Positions 63,777-64,000 of a stretch of 64,000 nt of DNA are shown here, piece by piece; position 1 is the first letter of the stretch, and each line of letters opens with the position of its first letter. The DNA lies in NCBI RefSeq assembly GCF_018494085.1, contig NZ_JABBFP010000002.1, positions 186,001 through 250,000 of the forward strand, read 5' to 3'. The stretch comes from Rosenbergiella collisarenosi. GTDB taxonomy: Bacteria; Pseudomonadota; Gammaproteobacteria; Enterobacterales; Enterobacteriaceae. The notes beneath the pieces are model-generated. The model searched no databases, had not been told where the DNA came from, and worked only from the letters and a program-made list of their open reading frames with translations. A program made the position numbers and the translations under genes.

Positions 63777-64000
63777 CGTTAGTGAGGTACTTCTCTCGCC
63801 TGAGTTCATGGACACCACGCTAGTCTCCACTCGCTCAGCACAAACAACAGACGACGATGGTTTCACGAGCAATACAACCTCAAAGATACCCTTTGCGGGC
63901 GTGGTTACGGTCGATAAATCGCTTGAGAATGCAAGGCTTGAGGCAGGGCAAGTTGTTCGCGGTGCGATACTGGTTATCACGAAATTCACGTTAACTGAAG
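63763..64000 (+). CDS. Phage structural protein, partial (cut by window edge)
   Basis: A frame begins at ATG 63763, overlaps the previous stop by 14 nt and is open to the last base, giving at least 79 residues ([20 protein letters not shown]...). Position suggests a head-closure or tail-terminator protein. No family could be fixed from the fragment. Confidence 0.65.
   Translation, partial: MPTLDVSEVLLSPEFMDTTLVSTRSAQTTDDDGFTSNTTSKIPFAGVVTVDKSLENARLEAGQVVRGAILVITKFTLTE

Larger units (their letters stand above)
34477..64000. mobile_element. Lambdoid prophage, left end to tail-completion genes (continues past window)
   Basis: The block contains integrase, excisionase, Exo/Bet recombination, N-like antiterminator, cI/cro, O-like and helicase replication genes, nin-region genes, lysis cassette, terminase and head genes in lambdoid order. 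No recognised phage gene is broken except at the window edge, so it may be inducible. The left boundary is placed at the tRNA-Arg on context; the exact att core cannot be defined without the right end. Non-contractile tail type is inferred from the head-connector gene set. Confidence 0.93.

Overview
The window is a piece of an Enterobacterales chromosome (about 34.4 kb) joined to the left and central part of an integrated lambdoid siphovirus-type prophage (about 29.5 kb) that runs off the right edge. The order crr-ptsI-ptsH-cysK-cysZ-zipA-ligA-ypeB, yfeH/yfeR, tRNA-Lys/tRNA-Val, gltX-yfeC, two tRNA-Ala genes, nupC, mntH, glk matches the E. coli neighbourhood with local differences. Extra genes point away from Escherichia, perhaps to Erwiniaceae, but that family-level guess is an inference. 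The extras are a CpxR/CpxA-like two-component pair, an EmrAB-like efflux cassette with its own outer membrane factor, and a cyanide-insensitive-type bd oxidase (cioAB).

Chromosomal layout: 157-2162 two-component system; 2198-4862 general PTS genes (minus); 5186-7025 cysteine biosynthesis and sulfate uptake (minus); 7240-10485 zipA, ligA, ypeB; 10514-14750 efflux cassette (minus); 14900-16888 divergent yfeH/yfeR; 16930-19640 four tRNAs around gltX and yfeC; 19793-25533 membrane transporters and glucokinase; 25568-27773 small and poorly known genes, including a 24-residue YpdK-like protein; 28070-30666 cioAB with a small DUF2474 subunit behind a perfect FNR-type box; 30872-34373 acetyltransferases, oxidoreductases and a DUF2256 protein; 34403-34476 tRNA-Arg(CCT).

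Prophage layout: the integrase (plus) is followed by a leftward early operon (35.8-44.3 kb, minus) with excisionase, hypothetical genes, lambda-type recombination (exo, bet), a TerB-like protein, several very small coupled genes and an N antiterminator whose C-terminus resembles that of P22 N. An immunity region follows (cI, operators, cro). The rightward operon holds cII, an O-like initiator with an iteron origin inside it, a DnaB-type helicase, ninH, a C5 cytosine methyltransferase overlapping a second long reading frame, ninG and a Q-like gene. Then come lysis genes (holin, endolysin, Rz, Rz1), a Rha-type regulator, both terminase subunits, portal, MuF-like protein, DUF2213 protein, decoration-like protein, DUF2184 capsid, DUF4054 connector and tail-completion genes. 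The last gene is cut by the window edge.

Five related operator sites (ACAAC-N4-GTTGT) tie the repressor, pL and pR together. N with a boxA-like sequence and many intrinsic terminators indicates lambda-style antitermination. No frameshift or IS was seen in the recognised phage genes, so the visible part looks functional. No CRISPR array, rRNA or insertion sequence was seen.
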